Positions 24,212-35,696 of a stretch of DNA of 64,000 nt are shown one piece after another. A program made the translations under genes and the position numbers. The notes under the pieces were generated by a model. The model worked only from the letters and a program-made list of their open reading frames with translations. It had not been told where the DNA came from and searched no databases. How positions within the stretch are numbered: position 1 is the first letter of the stretch; each line of letters opens with the position of its first letter. This DNA comes from Prostheceraeus crozeri (lineage: Eukaryota; Platyhelminthes; Polycladida; Euryleptidae): positions 62,001 through 126,000 of the forward strand of contig CAJQUW010008928.1 of NCBI GenBank assembly GCA_907163375.1. The letters run 5' to 3'.

Positions 24212-24690
24212 CTGGTACTGATGTTATAACGGACACGGAGCGCACACAGATGATTCGTGTTTTCTCCTGACGGAATAGTCCAATTGAATGAAGGCATATA
24301 ACCACTGATAGTATTTCCCAATTGATTGTCTCGAGTCCACTGTGGTTCGTGGCACTCAGGAGCTGGTATGCCATGAGGCTTTGATTCAGTCCAAGTGCCG
24401 TTTATTTCTTTTTCGCAAGCAGAACGTGTATTTGGAAGCATTTGATTCTTAGAAATCATTGTCTGGAAAACATCAGTGGGAACCCGACATTCCCAACGTG
24501 ACTTAACGTTTGCACTCTCAGTACGGTAGTATTTACAAAGCTTGGCGTTGTTTGTAAGTATTGCAATGTCTTTCCAAGGAGAAGCGTACCAGTAAGGATA
24601 GTAATCTCGTTCTTCAGGACATTCATATCCGTAACGTGCTCCCAAGCGATTTTGTCTCGTAAATATAGCCCTGTTTCTTCCACGTAGATT
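24212..24690 (-). CDS. DD3-3-like host protein, upstream exon
   Basis: A 479-bp exon with acceptor TTTCTTTTTCAG before 24690 and donor GTAATT after 24212. It encodes the family's blocks LRGRNRAIFTRQN, YGYECPEERDYYPYW, WKDIAILTNN, WTRDNQLGN, FNWTIPSGEN and RVRYNIST, with regularly spaced cysteines as in an extracellular protein. The earlier exons with the signal peptide should lie to the right of 24693 but were not found within 24.7-27 kb. Nothing suggests the exon is broken, so the host gene is probably active. Confidence 0.88.
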
Positions 24691-25489
24691 CTGAAAAAGA
24701 AAAATAGCTTAATATTTGAACCAGAAATGGAAGACGGTCGCTGGCCTTGATTTCAGGCCGGCTCCCGTTGATCTTGAGCATTGAAATGAAGAAAGTGTTA
24801 TATCATACACATAAATGGACATAACACACGGTTGAGTTTTGCTTTTCGTCAATTGCTATACAGAGCATTGCATTTTTGGTGAGAGCATGCCTATCCTATA
24901 GGCCTCGTTTGAAGTTGATTCCGAAATGGGCGAGCATTCGAGCAATGGTTGCAAATTAAATGCGAACATATTGTTAATCAGTCATGATTACTATCACGTC
25001 AATCACAACAACTTCATACGGACAACCGCATGAGTTATATTGGCACTCCTTCTTTTGATTATGTTAACAACTTCCTAGGTTTGAACTTTTCTTCCCACAA
25101 AGCTGAATTTGATTTATGAGATTGTACTTTGCTAACAATTTCATAAAGAAGACAATCCATAATTTTGCGGAGCTTCATATATTGCACTGCCAGGGAAAAT
25201 ACTATTACTCTGTAATACCACGATTAAAAACAAAAAAGTGTAATTGAAATACAGCCATGAGTACGAGTACCAACATGGCTATCAAAACGCATTAACAGCA
25301 GTTTTCATCAACATTACGTAAGACGCTTACAAATGATACAAAATAGGGCCGCCTCCTGATACAGAACATTGCCCAACAGGCTAATAAAATGTGATTGACA
25401 AGTTAGGTATTTCATGATTCTGAAAATTTCAATTCAATTACACACTGACTGCCCTGACATCGGCCTAGAACTTTAGATATAATTAAACC
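24691..25489. other. gene-free stretch, probably intron
   Basis: No coding frame with family resemblance, repeat or RNA gene was seen; presumably DD3-3 gene intron. Confidence 0.4.
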
Positions 25490-25880
25490 AGAATCCTGCA
25501 ATTCATCGGCCTCAAAGCGGCCAGTACCCTGCATTAAATAATCTAAAACCGTAAGTATTGTTGGGAAACCATGTACAGAAGATGGTAATTATTACATATG
25601 CTTAAAACATATAAAATAATCACCATCTTCTGTACTTGGTTTCCTGACATCACTCATGAGAAAAATGAATAACCAAGGCCTCTTCAATATTTAAACTGAA
25701 GCCGGGCTAGAACAGGTCAGAACTTTGCACTAAATCAGACCAAGCCGGTCTAGAAAGACCCACCAGAACCCTGCATTAAATTGGCTTGAACCAGGGCTCA
25801 AACTGGTCTAAATCCTAAATCAAATCGATCTGAAGCCGGACTAAAACTGGTTTGAAATGGGACCTATGCCGGCATGATAC
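25490..25880. repeat. degenerate tandem repeat
   Basis: Imperfect recurring phrases of the type CCTGCATTAAAT...GGCTTGAAGCCGG.CTAGAACTGGTCT recur at irregular intervals, giving a decayed minisatellite. The hairpin at 25564-25644 lies inside it. Confidence 0.5.
25564..25644. repeat. 81-nt hairpin, pre-miRNA-like
   Basis: Arms 25564-25593 and 25615-25644 are complementary over 30 bp with two mismatches, with a 21-nt loop. The size fits a miRNA precursor or a tiny MITE. No TA-type target duplication was obvious. Confidence 0.7.
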
Positions 25881-26339
25881 CTGTCTGGCAGTAGATAAAG
25901 ACGCCTGAAGGTTGCTCACTGACTACAAGAAGACGACGGTCGGGAAATCCAAAGCAACTGTTTGCGTGTTGCTGCCAAGGCTGTCACTAAGTACATTAGC
26001 TTCAAACTAATTTTCGTTGCTTCCCAGGTCCGGCCGTGGACGCCTGCATGCTCTTTTTATTGCTGCTCTTACTACTACCAGAAGCCACGTCGAAAGAATC
26101 AAACGTCACTTCAAGCACAGTGAGTATCAAGAATGGCTTGAAACAGTTATCAAAATACATGGATAATATTGAAGAGACAAAAGTCAAAAGCATTAATAGC
26201 ACACATTTAATAGTTTTGTATAATGATGTCAAAGGATTTCATTTTGATGATTCAATACGTAGCGGAATTTACAATAGTCATTGCATGAGCAATAAATTCC
26301 TTGTATATTTTGATTTATCTGAAAGCGATTACTGATGCT

Positions 26340-26990
26340 CCGATTATGCATCTTGCAGGTCAATAATTAAAAATTGTGTCTTCAAGGTTGACATCATCTA
26401 CGATGAATGTACCCGAAGCTTTTTAATTTTGTCTAAATTACACGCGCCCCACCAACTGACCACACACAAAGATTCAATGATGCTTAATACCGAACACAGC
26501 TGCTGTTGCACGTAATACTTCATTTCATATGTTTTGCAAAATCACTTTCATTTCAAAACTGTTTGGAAAATGTTCGATTTCCAATGCCAATGAATAAACA
26601 AATAATCTATTACATCTGTATTCAATCACAAAACGGAAAGCAGAGCAAATAAAAATTTTGGCGTCTGAAAAATGAAACGACAAAAATCACTGATTCGTAT
26701 CTGTAAGCCAGAATCAATGTCCTGTGTCATTGCAAAAAGCGAGTTTCTCAGCTGATCTGAAACGAGGTTCACGGACACTTCGTTTAAATGCGGAAATCTA
26801 ACGGAGGTGTTAAGGTAGAGACCGATTGCGGTACGACCTCAATTCGGTTAAGTATTGTAAGGAAAGCAACATGAGAAGACAGTTTCGAAATGGTGCACTT
26901 CATCGGCAATCACAATTTCAATTTGCATATAAAAAAGATCATAGTAGAGAGACAGCATCATTATTTATGACTGAGTCTTAAAAGCAAACC
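26340..26990. other. gene-free stretch
   Basis: AT-rich DNA with no supported feature. Confidence 0.4.
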
Positions 26991-26999
26991 GTTAAGCTA

Positions 27000-27345
27000 A
27001 AAGAACTTGTCGGCATAGTTTCCTTAGGTCTATATGCTGCTTTTGATGGCATCAGTCACATCCTGCTCATAAATGCTCACTACTGACTGTGGCTTGAGAC
27101 CCTTGTGATAAAACTTTTCCAATCACATCAGTCAAAAAGAAAAAAATATGTTCGGGTAAATGGAAAGCAAATAGCTTGCCTTTTCCGAATGACCAAACGA
27201 TTACCTCAAGGTTCACAGGGGAGGTTTTTGGAATGGAATGTTTTCCTCAACTTACTTTGACCTACTTCTCATAACTTGTTTGGCGTCATGTCATGTGGCC
27301 AGATTTTCGATCCTTAATGTGACTTATGCTACACAACTTCCAGCA
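27000..27345 (+). mobile_element. decayed LINE reverse-transcriptase fragment
   Basis: The plus strand encodes LYAAFDGISHILL, then KKYVRVNGKQIACLF and RLPQGSQGRFLEW. These correspond to the RT palm (Leu-x-Ala-Ala-Phe-Asp), the Arg-x-x-Val-x-Val-Asn-Gly strand and the Pro-Gln-Gly-Ser motif. A TTATTAATTATTACTAATTA-like end near 27375-27400 may be its tail. Stops interrupt it. Confidence 0.6.
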
Positions 27346-27399
27346 CTGAGCTTTCTTTAAAACAAAACCGTTGTTTATTAATTATTACTAATTACGACC

Positions 27400-29611
27400 T
27401 CTTCGGTGGGGGGGGGGGGTAGAGGTGGCTGCTACCTCCAAGGTCCGCAGGTGGCGGATAGCGGGACGACCGTCTTTCGATGGTTAGCTGCGATATAAGA
27501 CCTTTAGGTACGAATGAGCAGTCCCTGACCAACCAGCGGCCGAACCCTAGGGTGCACCGGGCTTAGGATGTTAGCTTCTGAAAAGGTTGCATATACCCGT
27601 AAAAGTTCAGTGATGAAGCGATTAAGAGCCGCCTCTAAATAACCTCTGCCATCATACCCCCGGTCAGAAGAGCCCGCTAGCCCAATAAGGCAATCTTCTA
27701 GTGTTGGTGACACGAACAATCACTCTCTTCCAACTTGTCCTGAGCCAGCACGGAGGAGTACGGCTTACAAAACCAACATGAATTATGTCTAACCATCGTA
27801 TTTCGGATCAGAGGGGCTATCTCCGGACCCTCGCCGTTCGATCAGGAGGGAACACCAGCAGCCCCGGACTGGTGTGACAGATGCGACCAGGGGATCACAT
27901 CAGCAGCCTTGGACTAATGTAAAACATGCGACCAGAGGAAATTTAAACTCAAAAATAATCTTCAACATTTGCACTTAACTCAAGGACGATCAATGATCTG
28001 AACTTCCATTCACTAGAAACCATGCTTCACGAACTCAGCACCGCCCAAAGGGATGTAATCGGCTTATCTGAAGCAAAATTTCACGAGAGCAAAATCGAAA
28101 CACACGAAACGACAGGCCAAAACTATTCTCCTTAGGAAATAACGTTACCATGTCAAACGGAGTAGGCTTCCTTGTCAACAAAACGTATCTACCGCTGTTG
28201 GAAAACTACCAGCCAAATTCTGAGACTTGCTTTCCTAACCCTAAAAGGAAAATTCATGAAACTTCATTTCATCCAATGCTACTTCCCAACATCTACTGAC
28301 CCTGATGAAGAAATCACAGCACTTTACGACTACATTCAATTAATCGTTGACAATATCTCATGGAGAGATCAACTTATAATTATGGGCGACTTCAATTGTA
28401 AAGAGGGTCAACTACATACAACCTTCCCATCCATAATAGGCAAATATGCACATGGAACCGGAAATGCAAGAGGCAAATTACTAGCTGAGTTCTGCAGTAA
28501 GAAATGGTCCAGTTATTTCTAATGCATTGTTCAAAAAGAAGAAGCTCTGAACACGAACATCACCTGATAATAGAACCAAGAACCAAATCGAATTCATCCT
28601 CACACGCAAGCCCTCACCACGACAACAACAGCTCGATGGATCTGCCTTAAATACTCCTGACGTATCTAGCCATTGTATGTTACGGGGAAAATTAGATTGA
28701 GCTTTTACTGGCCTAAGAAGCAAATATCAATTTCTCAATATGTTGGTGATTTCCTGAAACAGGATCACGCCAGTGAACAGTTCCAAACAGTTTGAAAAAT
28801 CGCTTCTCGAGTCTACAAGCAGAAACCGAACCTGAAAATATCTTCAATGGTGTGTGTGAAGGAATAAATGATACTGCGAAAGAAACTCTTCCTAGAAGAC
28901 GTCTGAACATTCCCGAGTGGATGTCAAACAAAACAAAAGAAGCAATCGCGAGCAAACATAGAATAACAATAGAGATCGGACCATCTTCAACTCAATATAA
29001 AATTGCCAAAGCAGAATCCAAAAGACTAGTCAAAAAAGACAAACTAAAACAAATCGAAGAAAACATTCAACACCTTAATAATGTGCCCCCATGAACTCTA
29101 CCATGCTGCTTTAAAGAAGCTACAAGCGAAACCAAAATCCACCAGCTGGGGCATAAAGGATGACCATGGTAATATCCTAACCAATAAAGAGGATATTCTC
29201 GAACGTTGGGCAAAGTTCTGCGAAGACCTATATAAAGACCAAGTCACTTCAATATATGTTCAAGATTCGCCATGCGATGACATCAAACCCATCGTAAGAT
29301 GCGAAATCACCCCAGCCATTAGCAAAAATCAAAAAAGGGAAAAGTCCTGGCATTGACAACATCCATTCTGAATTCCTAAAAGCTTGCGGCGAACCAATAG
29401 TCAATGCCCTGCTACCGTTATTTAATGCTATCCTCTCAACGGGCAAAGTGCCTCGAACCTTCAAAGAGGCTCTCATAGTTGTCATTCACAAGACGATCAG
29501 TAGACTAGACTGCAGCAATTATCGCCCTATAAGCCTTTTAAGTCATGTACACAAGTTGTTCATGAAAGTCATAGCCGAACGAGTCAAGAGAGATCTACAT
29601 GCATCCATACC
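27400..29611 (+). mobile_element. RTE-like LINE, 5' half (split by the younger Polinton)
   Basis: Starts with a G-run and a GC-rich stretch (27409-27960) that looks like a LINE 5' region. It then encodes an APE-type endonuclease: VIGLSEAKFHES near 28060, MGDFNCK near 28381, and IGKYAHGTGNARGKLLAEFC near 28440, the pattern of RTE/BovB endonucleases. The first RT blocks follow (KGKSPGIDNIHSEFL near 29336, DCSNYRPISLL near 29512). The sequence stops exactly at the Polinton's left duplication CATACC and resumes at 52832 in the same frame. Several stops and frame changes show that it was already decaying or has decayed since. Confidence 0.88.
29606..29611 (+). repeat. target-site duplication, left (CATACC)
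   Basis: CATACC directly before the first AGT of the Polinton; identical CATACC at 52832-52837 directly after its last ACT. Six bp is the Polinton standard. Confidence 0.95.
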
Positions 29612-31880
29612 AGTAGTAGTAAGCAAGTGACAAACACTCGACCGGCGCGCCCCCCTCCCCCTCCCCCCCCTCTGGAACGACAGAGGTTGTGGTCTGTCGT
29701 GGTGTGCCGGCCAGGTTGGTTCACGTTCACAACATGTTCGCTGACTCCCCCCCCTCCCCCTCCCCCTCCCCTCGAAAACGACAGTGTGAGACTCGGATGT
29801 GTTGGTCTCGTATGGGTTGACGTGGCCGACCGCCTAGGTTGACGCGGGCGACCGTCTAGGTTGGCGTGGTGGAATGGTGAAACGGACTTTAGATTCGTGA
29901 TCAGCGTAAAATTCCGCATTGGTATGGTGAATTTGAAGTCAATCGGCGAGAAAAAATTTTCAACATTTTTCGAAAAAACGACAGAGTTAGAATTTGGAAC
30001 GTTTTGGTGTGTGGCGCCCAAACGAACCATCGGATGGGAAAACGGAGGCCAGATTCGGATTCAGCGTGAAATTCTGCATCGGTATGGTGAGTTTCAAGTC
30101 AATCGGAGAGAAAAATTTTCGCTGACGTCCCCCCCCCTCTGGACAGCTTGCTTCGATTTTGGCTTCCAGTGGACGGATTTTGTCGTGCGATAGCTCGTTT
30201 GAAAGCTAAGAGTGAGACAAATTCAGTGAAACAATCGGCTTGTTCCTATCTGTCTTCGTTCAAAAGTTAGAGCGGTTACAAGATTTTAGGTCGGAGCTCG
30301 CTCACCTGAAAAAATCCTAAGTGTCAGAGTGGCTTTGTATGGGTAAAATTTTGAAAATTTTCCAAAGTGTGGAATTTCGACCTGCGACCGCCACCAAAAC
30401 ATTTTTCATCAAATTTTGAAATTTCACTGACGTCCCCCCCCCCTCTGGACAGCTTGCTTCGATTTTGGCTTCCAGTGGACGGATTTTGTCGTGCGATAGC
30501 TCGTTTGAAAGCTAAGAGTGAGACAAATTCAGTGAAAGAATCGGCTTGTTCCTATCTGTCTTCGTTTAGATGTGAGACGCCATTTAAGATTTTGGGACAT
30601 TGGCGAAAAACGACAGAGTTAGAATTTGGGACGTTTTGGGCTCTAGCTTCAAAACGAAGCATCGGATGGGAAAACGGATTTCAGATTTGGAATCAGCGTC
30701 AAATTCTTTATCTGTATGGTGAGTTTCAAGTCAATCGGAGAGAAAAAATTTTCAACATTTTTCGAAAAAACGAGTTAGAATTTTTTGCGATGGCTGCCTA
30801 CTGTAGAGCCAAAACGAAGCATCGGATGGGAAAACGGAGGCCAGATTCGGATTCAGCGTCAAATTCTACATGGAAATGGTGTATTTCCAGCTCAATCGGA
30901 GAGAAAAAATTTTCACTGACGTCCCCCCCTCTGGACAGCTTGCTTCGATTTTGGCTTCCAGTGGACGGATTTTGTCGTGCGATAGCTCGTTTGAAAGCTA
31001 AGAGTGAGACAAATTCAGTGAAAGAATCGGCTTGTTCCTATCTGTCTTCGTTTAGATGTGAGACGCCATTTAAGATTTTGGGACATTGGCGAAAAACGAC
31101 AGAGTTAGAATTTGGGACGTTTTGGGCTCTAGCTTCAAAACGAAGCATCGGATGGGAAAACGGATTTCAGATTTGGAATCAGCGTGAAATTCTTTATCTG
31201 TATGGTGAGTTTCAAGTCAATCGGAGAGAAAAAATTTTCAACATTTTTCGAAAAAACGACAGAGTTAGAATTTTTTGCGATGGCTGCCTACTGTAGAGCC
31301 AAAACGAAGCATCGGATGGGAAAACGGAGGCCAGATTCGGATTCAGCGTCAAATTCTACATGGAAATGGTGTATTTCCAGCTCAATCGGAGAGAAAAAAT
31401 TTTCACTGACGTCCCCCCCTCTGGACAGCTTGCTTCCATTTTGGCTTCCAGTGGACGGATTTAGTCATGCCATAGCTCGTTTGAAAGCTAAGAGTGAGAC
31501 AAATTCACTGAAAGAATCGGCTTGTTCCTATCTGTCTTCGTTTAGATGTGAGACACCATTTAAGATTTTGGGACATTGGCGAAAAACGACAGAGTTAGAA
31601 TTTGGGACGTTTTGGGCTCTAGCTTCAAAACGAAGCATCGGATGGGAAAACGGATTTCAGATTTGGAATCAGCGTGAAATTCTTTATCTGTATGGTGAGT
31701 TTCAAGTCAATCGGAGAGAAAAAATTTTCAACATTTTTCGAAAAAACGACAGAGTTAGAATTTTTTGCGATGGCTGCCTACTGTAGAGCCAAAACGAAGC
31801 ATCGGATGGGAAAACGGAGGCCAGATTCGGATTCAGCGTCAAATTCTACATGGAAATGGTGTATTTCCAGCTCAATCGGA
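29612..31880 (+). repeat. left terminal inverted repeat of Polinton, enlarged
   Basis: The outer part (AGTAGTAGTAAGCAAGTGAC onward to about 30120) pairs with the right repeat. It includes C-rich runs at 29646-29672 and 29749-29771 and two copies of a 22-bp unit. The inner part is a run of about 490-bp tandem units. Long open frames across it reflect repeat composition: the period is not a multiple of three, so I do not call genes here. Confidence 0.93.
30122..31880 (+). repeat. about 490-bp tandem repeat units in left TIR
   Basis: The marker CTGACGTCCCCCCC...CTCTGGACAGC recurs at about 30122, 30428, 30918 and 31408. The last spacings are 490 bp and those units are nearly identical. The right inverted repeat has one equivalent unit, so the left end grew by amplification. 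Confidence 0.93.
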
Positions 31881-31929
31881 GCACTAGAACCAGAGATAGA
31901 CGGGATTTTTAGTGTTTGGATGATGGGTA

Positions 31930-31963
31930 TTACGTCATCAGCTGATCGCCACACACTATATAA
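31930..31963 (+). promoter_or_regulatory. promoter of left-end gene: CRE-like site and TATA box
   Basis: TTACGTCATC at 31930-31939 resembles an ATF/CREB site and TATATAA at 31957-31963 is a TATA box. A 5' splice site (GTAAGT) follows at 32011. Located just inside the TIR, reading inward. Confidence 0.65.
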
Positions 31964-32010
31964 GCTGGGAACCGACGGAGACTTGTCATTCAGACGAGAG
32001 ATTGCCAACG

Positions 32011-33048
32011 GTAAGTCGTCTCTCTGAGCTCCGATGATAGCTTCGGACATTCCAAATTCCGAGTTTCTGTAAGAGACCGACTTAGAAAATTTCATTGCTG
32101 ATATCAGCTAAGCCGTCAGACTTAGAGGTTAGCCAGGAGATGGCCTTCGTCTCCAGGCCATAAAAGACTCCAAAACTTTAAAGGCTTGTAACTTTGCTTC
32201 TACAAGTCCGTTTGACTTGATTCAAAAAGAGTTCGGTCGCTATTGACCTGCCCTAAGTGATAAACTACTTATAAAATTTCATAAGTAGTGCTAAAAAGTT
32301 GAAAAATTTAAATTAACTATTTTTGGAGGTTTTCTGGGGTTTTCGACCCTGCTGAAGTCAATGAAAGCATTTTTAATGATGTCTGAGCCAGTCTTCTCAT
32401 GCTATAAGCGGCTTTTCACTGAAAGCGAGCAAGACACGGAGAGTTTTGCTGTAATATTCCACTGACAGGGTGTTCCTTCGGGACGGCGGACGATGCCGTA
32501 GTGATAAGTGTGGCAAGGGAATGTGTCATATTTGAGACCGTAACCGCTGGGGCAACTCATGTCTCATGTTGGGCATTTGACACAGCTCTCAACGTAGCAC
32601 TTTGAACGCCAATCGGTTGAGTCTTAGCTATCTTGTCATGGGTGGCCTCTAAACATCTCCATTGCAAAACGCTGGTGAATCAAGCACTCTACGGCTTGCT
32701 ATCAAGCTGATCAAAGCAATAACTTGGGATGTTTCCTCAAGGTTTTCAAGTATGCTAAGTTCAAATCTGCTATCAGATTTCAAATTTAACTAAGTCTAAG
32801 GCAGCTTTGAGGGGTTAGATCCCAGCTACTGTTCACTACCTTTGACTCGGCGTTGCTGTTACCACTTCGGGGGCAGTGACAATGATGTCTTCAGCTGTAA
32901 ATAGCGGGTATCGGGGAAGATCTCTCACTTCCCTAGTGATCAGTACAAGGCCTTCGGGCTGTCGACGGGATCGAGTGCCACTCACTACACTCAAATCTAT
33001 CATTCCTCACTAAGTGTAAAAATCATTGTTTTCCGTTTTTCGCTTCAG
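32011..33048 (+). other. predicted 5'-UTR intron of the zinc-finger gene
   Basis: Donor AACG|GTAAGTCG at 32011 and acceptor TTTTCGCTTCAG ending at 33048, two bases before the ATG at 33051. The 1.04-kb interval has no coding signal. The splice is inferred from signals only; introns are known in animal Polinton genes. Confidence 0.55.
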
Positions 33049-33050
33049 AA

Positions 33051-34109
33051 ATGCCGAAATACAATAATATGAAGACCAGTTTCAAACTGTGTCAATGCCG
33101 GAAGGTATTCCGAGCTGACGCCTTCAAGAAGCACGCTTGTACTAACAAGAAACAGATAGGGATCGCTCGCTACTATTGCGGAGTCCACAAAGTCAGTCGC
33201 TTAAGTGAGCGGCTGGAGGATTGGCACTCACAACACAGCGAGTGTCAAACAGGCGAAGTAGGCGAAGAAGAACGGAGTTCACTCTTCGCCACTGAGCTCC
33301 GTTCTTTGGAGCTACAATCTGCCAACGAGCAAGAACGGAGTTCACTTTTCACCACTGAGGCCACTGAGCTACAATCCGCCATTGAAGCGATTGCCGCTGT
33401 ATCGTCACTTAGTAGCGAGAGCTCGCTGACCAGCAGCGATAGTGAGGAGGAGGAGGGAGAGCTACAGTCGCAACTTATCGAGGACGTCGACCTCGATCGC
33501 GAGACCCCTACAGCCGTAACTGCGAGTGGAATTGCAACACAATGTCGCAATTTTGTCAAGCGCCCGCCGGTGATCGCCGAACGGGATAGACTAAAGAAGG
33601 AGGCGGAGAAGTTGAAGGAGGAGGCCTTCTCATACAAGGCAAAGTATGAGGACCTAAAGAACGTGGCCGGAGAGATGAAGAAGGTGAAGGAGAGATTTAG
33701 CGAGCGGGATGGCGAGTTGGAGCAGGAGAGGCTCAAGACTCTCGAGGGGAAAGCCAGAGAAGAGGCTTTACTAGCAGAGAGGGAAAGTAGGGAGAAGGAG
33801 ATACGAAGGTTGAAGGAGGAAGTGGAGAGACTCCGTGTGCAGATGGCTAAGGTGGTCGAGACGAACCACGAGCTGCACCGTTCGGCGCAGCTGGTGGATC
33901 GCGATCGAAGGTTGCGTTCCAGTTGTCTGCACATCCCTATTAGAAAGGGGAGAGTAGCAGAAACTCCTCTCTTGTACGAGCGTGGAAGAGGGGAGAAATG
34001 CTACTCTCGGGTGAAGAAAGGGGTGGAGTGTCTACACTTCACCTTCGATCATCGTGATCCGATCTCGAATTTCCTTTATGAGGAAGCGTCCGAGAAGATC
34101 TGTAAGTAA
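33051..34109 (+). CDS. zinc-finger/coiled-coil protein, Polinton left-end gene (fossil)
   Basis: N-terminus (residues about 13-60) has a Cys/His pattern CQCRKVFRADAFKKHAC followed by YYCGVHKV and a His-rich end, resembling one or two zinc fingers. Residues 65-150 are Glu/Ser-rich with a short repeated phrase (EERSSLF). Residues about 175-285 form a strongly charged coiled coil (Lys/Glu/Arg heptads). A donor at 34102 and an acceptor ending at 34161 suggest a short last exon to about 34223. The old Polinton has the same kind of gene at the same place. It is the first gene from the left end under an inward TATA promoter. I know no proven function; nucleic-acid binding with self-assembly is inferred. 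Confidence 0.75.
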   Translation: MPKYNNMKTSFKLCQCRKVFRADAFKKHACTNKKQIGIARYYCGVHKVSRLSERLEDWHSQHSECQTGEVGEEERSSLFATELRSLELQSANEQERSSLFTTEATELQSAIEAIAAVSSLSSESSLTSSDSEEEEGELQSQLIEDVDLDRETPTAVTASGIATQCRNFVKRPPVIAERDRLKKEAEKLKEEAFSYKAKYEDLKNVAGEMKKVKERFSERDGELEQERLKTLEGKAREEALLAERESREKEIRRLKEEVERLRVQMAKVVETNHELHRSAQLVDRDRRLRSSCLHIPIRKGRVAETPLLYERGRGEKCYSRVKKGVECLHFTFDHRDPISNFLYEEASEKICK

Positions 34110-34223
34110 AAATGACTAAATTAAAATGTAAGATGATAACTCACTACTTCTTTCTTTACAGACATCCAAGAGAAGCGACCACCCGCCCCGTTGCCGGAGC
34201 CGCAGTCGAAACAGCAAGCCTGA

Positions 34224-34971
34224 GTCCCTACCACACACCCCGAGAACGAACCATCGGCTCTCTTAAGGGCCACCATGGGGCAAGACATGATAGAACCTCC
34301 TCGCGGTTTGCCCTGGGCAGTCTTCGGACTGGCGAATACTATTATTAAGTTGAATCTGCTATCAGTCAACTTGAACGTTGCAAATGAAGTTCGGTGTAAT
34401 ACTTCCTTTCGACGGGCGTTCCTGTAAAGGGCGGCGGTGAAACCCGTAGCTATATATACCGCAAGGGAATTCGGCAATGGTCAATCTTGTTAAACCTCTC
34501 TGCGTCATGTTTGCAAGTGATTGCCTCTGTCTCAACGTAGTATGCATTCGCGCCAGGGCGACATTTAGCCAACTGTCGAAGGTTGCCTAAAACTTTCCAT
34601 TGCATACGTTATGAGAACCATGAGTTCTACCTGTCTCTATCAATGAGACGAATTGATGAATGGAATGAAATGGGAGGACACTCACGCGCCACACGCAACA
34701 TAACACACTTCTCTCTTCCGTAGTCTAACAAGCTCTTTACACATGGATCGCAGTCGATTGCTATCCCTGTATCAGAAGTGTAAGCTATCTTAATTTTATC
34801 TAACACTATTTCATCTACCATTATCATCCATATGAAATGTTATAAGAATTGCAAGTTAAACTAAGTGTGCTACTATTTCGAAATGAAAAAGTATACATGG
34901 TTAAATCATCCACTGAAGCCCCATTCAAGTAAGTCAGTATGAAAGCAAAGATAATATGAAATAAAAATTTA
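34224..34971. other. little-coding stretch in Polinton
   Basis: Only short frames without family resemblance. A 66-aa minus-strand frame at 34627-34827 has a few Cys residues but nothing I can name. Confidence 0.4.
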
Positions 34972-35422
34972 TTATGGCATGTATTTCAAAAGGTCTTCAT
35001 CGTCAATATCGTCCCAGAGTCTGGCTTCACATAGATAACAAAAACAGTTCAGTTGCTTTAATCGTTCTTCTACTGCGAGCCTCACTTTATCAATATACTC
35101 CCACTCTGCCATAGTTCGTGGCTGGGAGTTAGGGGTGTACCACTCCCATAATTGGTGGAGGAATTTCGTGCTGGTGATCTCCATCACATCGTCAGTATCG
35201 TACTGGAGATACTTTCCACCTCACGCCTGTTAAGTCGGGACACTCCTTCTCACATACACTCTCCTCTTCCTCGTCCGCTGGTAATGATAACTTTCGTATA
35301 TTGTCCAGTCGGTACACCTTCTCCACCTTCGCCTTTCTTGGTGCATTTGGTGTAACGAGCGCCTTTGGTGTTGAGCATGGAGAAGAGAATTTTGTGTTTG
35401 GTGTTGTTGGAGGGCTTGTCAT
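34972..35422 (-). CDS. small unknown Polinton frames, minus strand (fossil)
   Basis: Two adjoining frames (about 76 and 71 aa) read leftward from near the PolB promoter. The first is Pro/Thr/Ser-rich and then acidic; the second has Trp, Glu and a CFCYLC pattern. They share the intergenic region with PolB's promoter, which may be bidirectional. No family recognised; they may or may not belong to one gene. Confidence 0.35.
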
Positions 35423-35479
35423 GTTGACTGTGAATAATGACTTTGAAATGTTTTCTAATTCTTAAGTATACACAAGCAG

Positions 35480-35526
35480 CCAATCAGAATGAACATCCAA
35501 TGAATGAAGAGAATGAAAGTATATAA
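35480..35526 (+). promoter_or_regulatory. PolB promoter: CCAAT and TATA boxes
   Basis: CCAATCA at 35480-35486 and TATATAA at 35520-35526, about 170 bp before the predicted PolB start at 35697. This is an ordinary RNA polymerase II promoter, unlike the TATGCAAA motif before the structural genes. Confidence 0.65.
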
Positions 35527-35696
35527 GCAAAGTGACATTCATATCATTTCACTCTGTCTTTGAGACGCATAAGTGAACTGTTGTGTAGCGAATTCTGTAT
35601 TTGAGGCGTACAAGTGAACTGCTCTTTAGTGAATTCCAAATTTGAGTGAAGTCTCTATCTTGTTGAAGTATCAAGCTTAAACATAATTTCGTTCAA

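Noticed and set aside
26036-26335. 99-aa plus-strand frame with signal-peptide-like start
   Set aside because: Hydrophobic N-terminus and a preceding TTCCCAG acceptor-like site are suggestive, but no family match and the region is a decayed repeat margin.
27504-27719. 71-aa minus-strand frame in GC-rich DNA
   Set aside because: Lies in the presumed 5' region of the RTE-like LINE on the opposite strand.
29584-30030. Gly-, Pro- or Arg-rich frames at both Polinton tips
   Set aside because: Products of the C/G runs in the inverted repeats.
30367-32027. Long open frames (up to 309 aa) in the left inverted repeat
   Set aside because: They are translations of about 490-bp tandem units; 490 is not a multiple of three and the right repeat shows the same composition without a gene layout.
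33245-33934. 229-aa minus-strand Ser/Leu-rich frame
   Set aside because: Shadow of the coiled-coil gene on the opposite strand.
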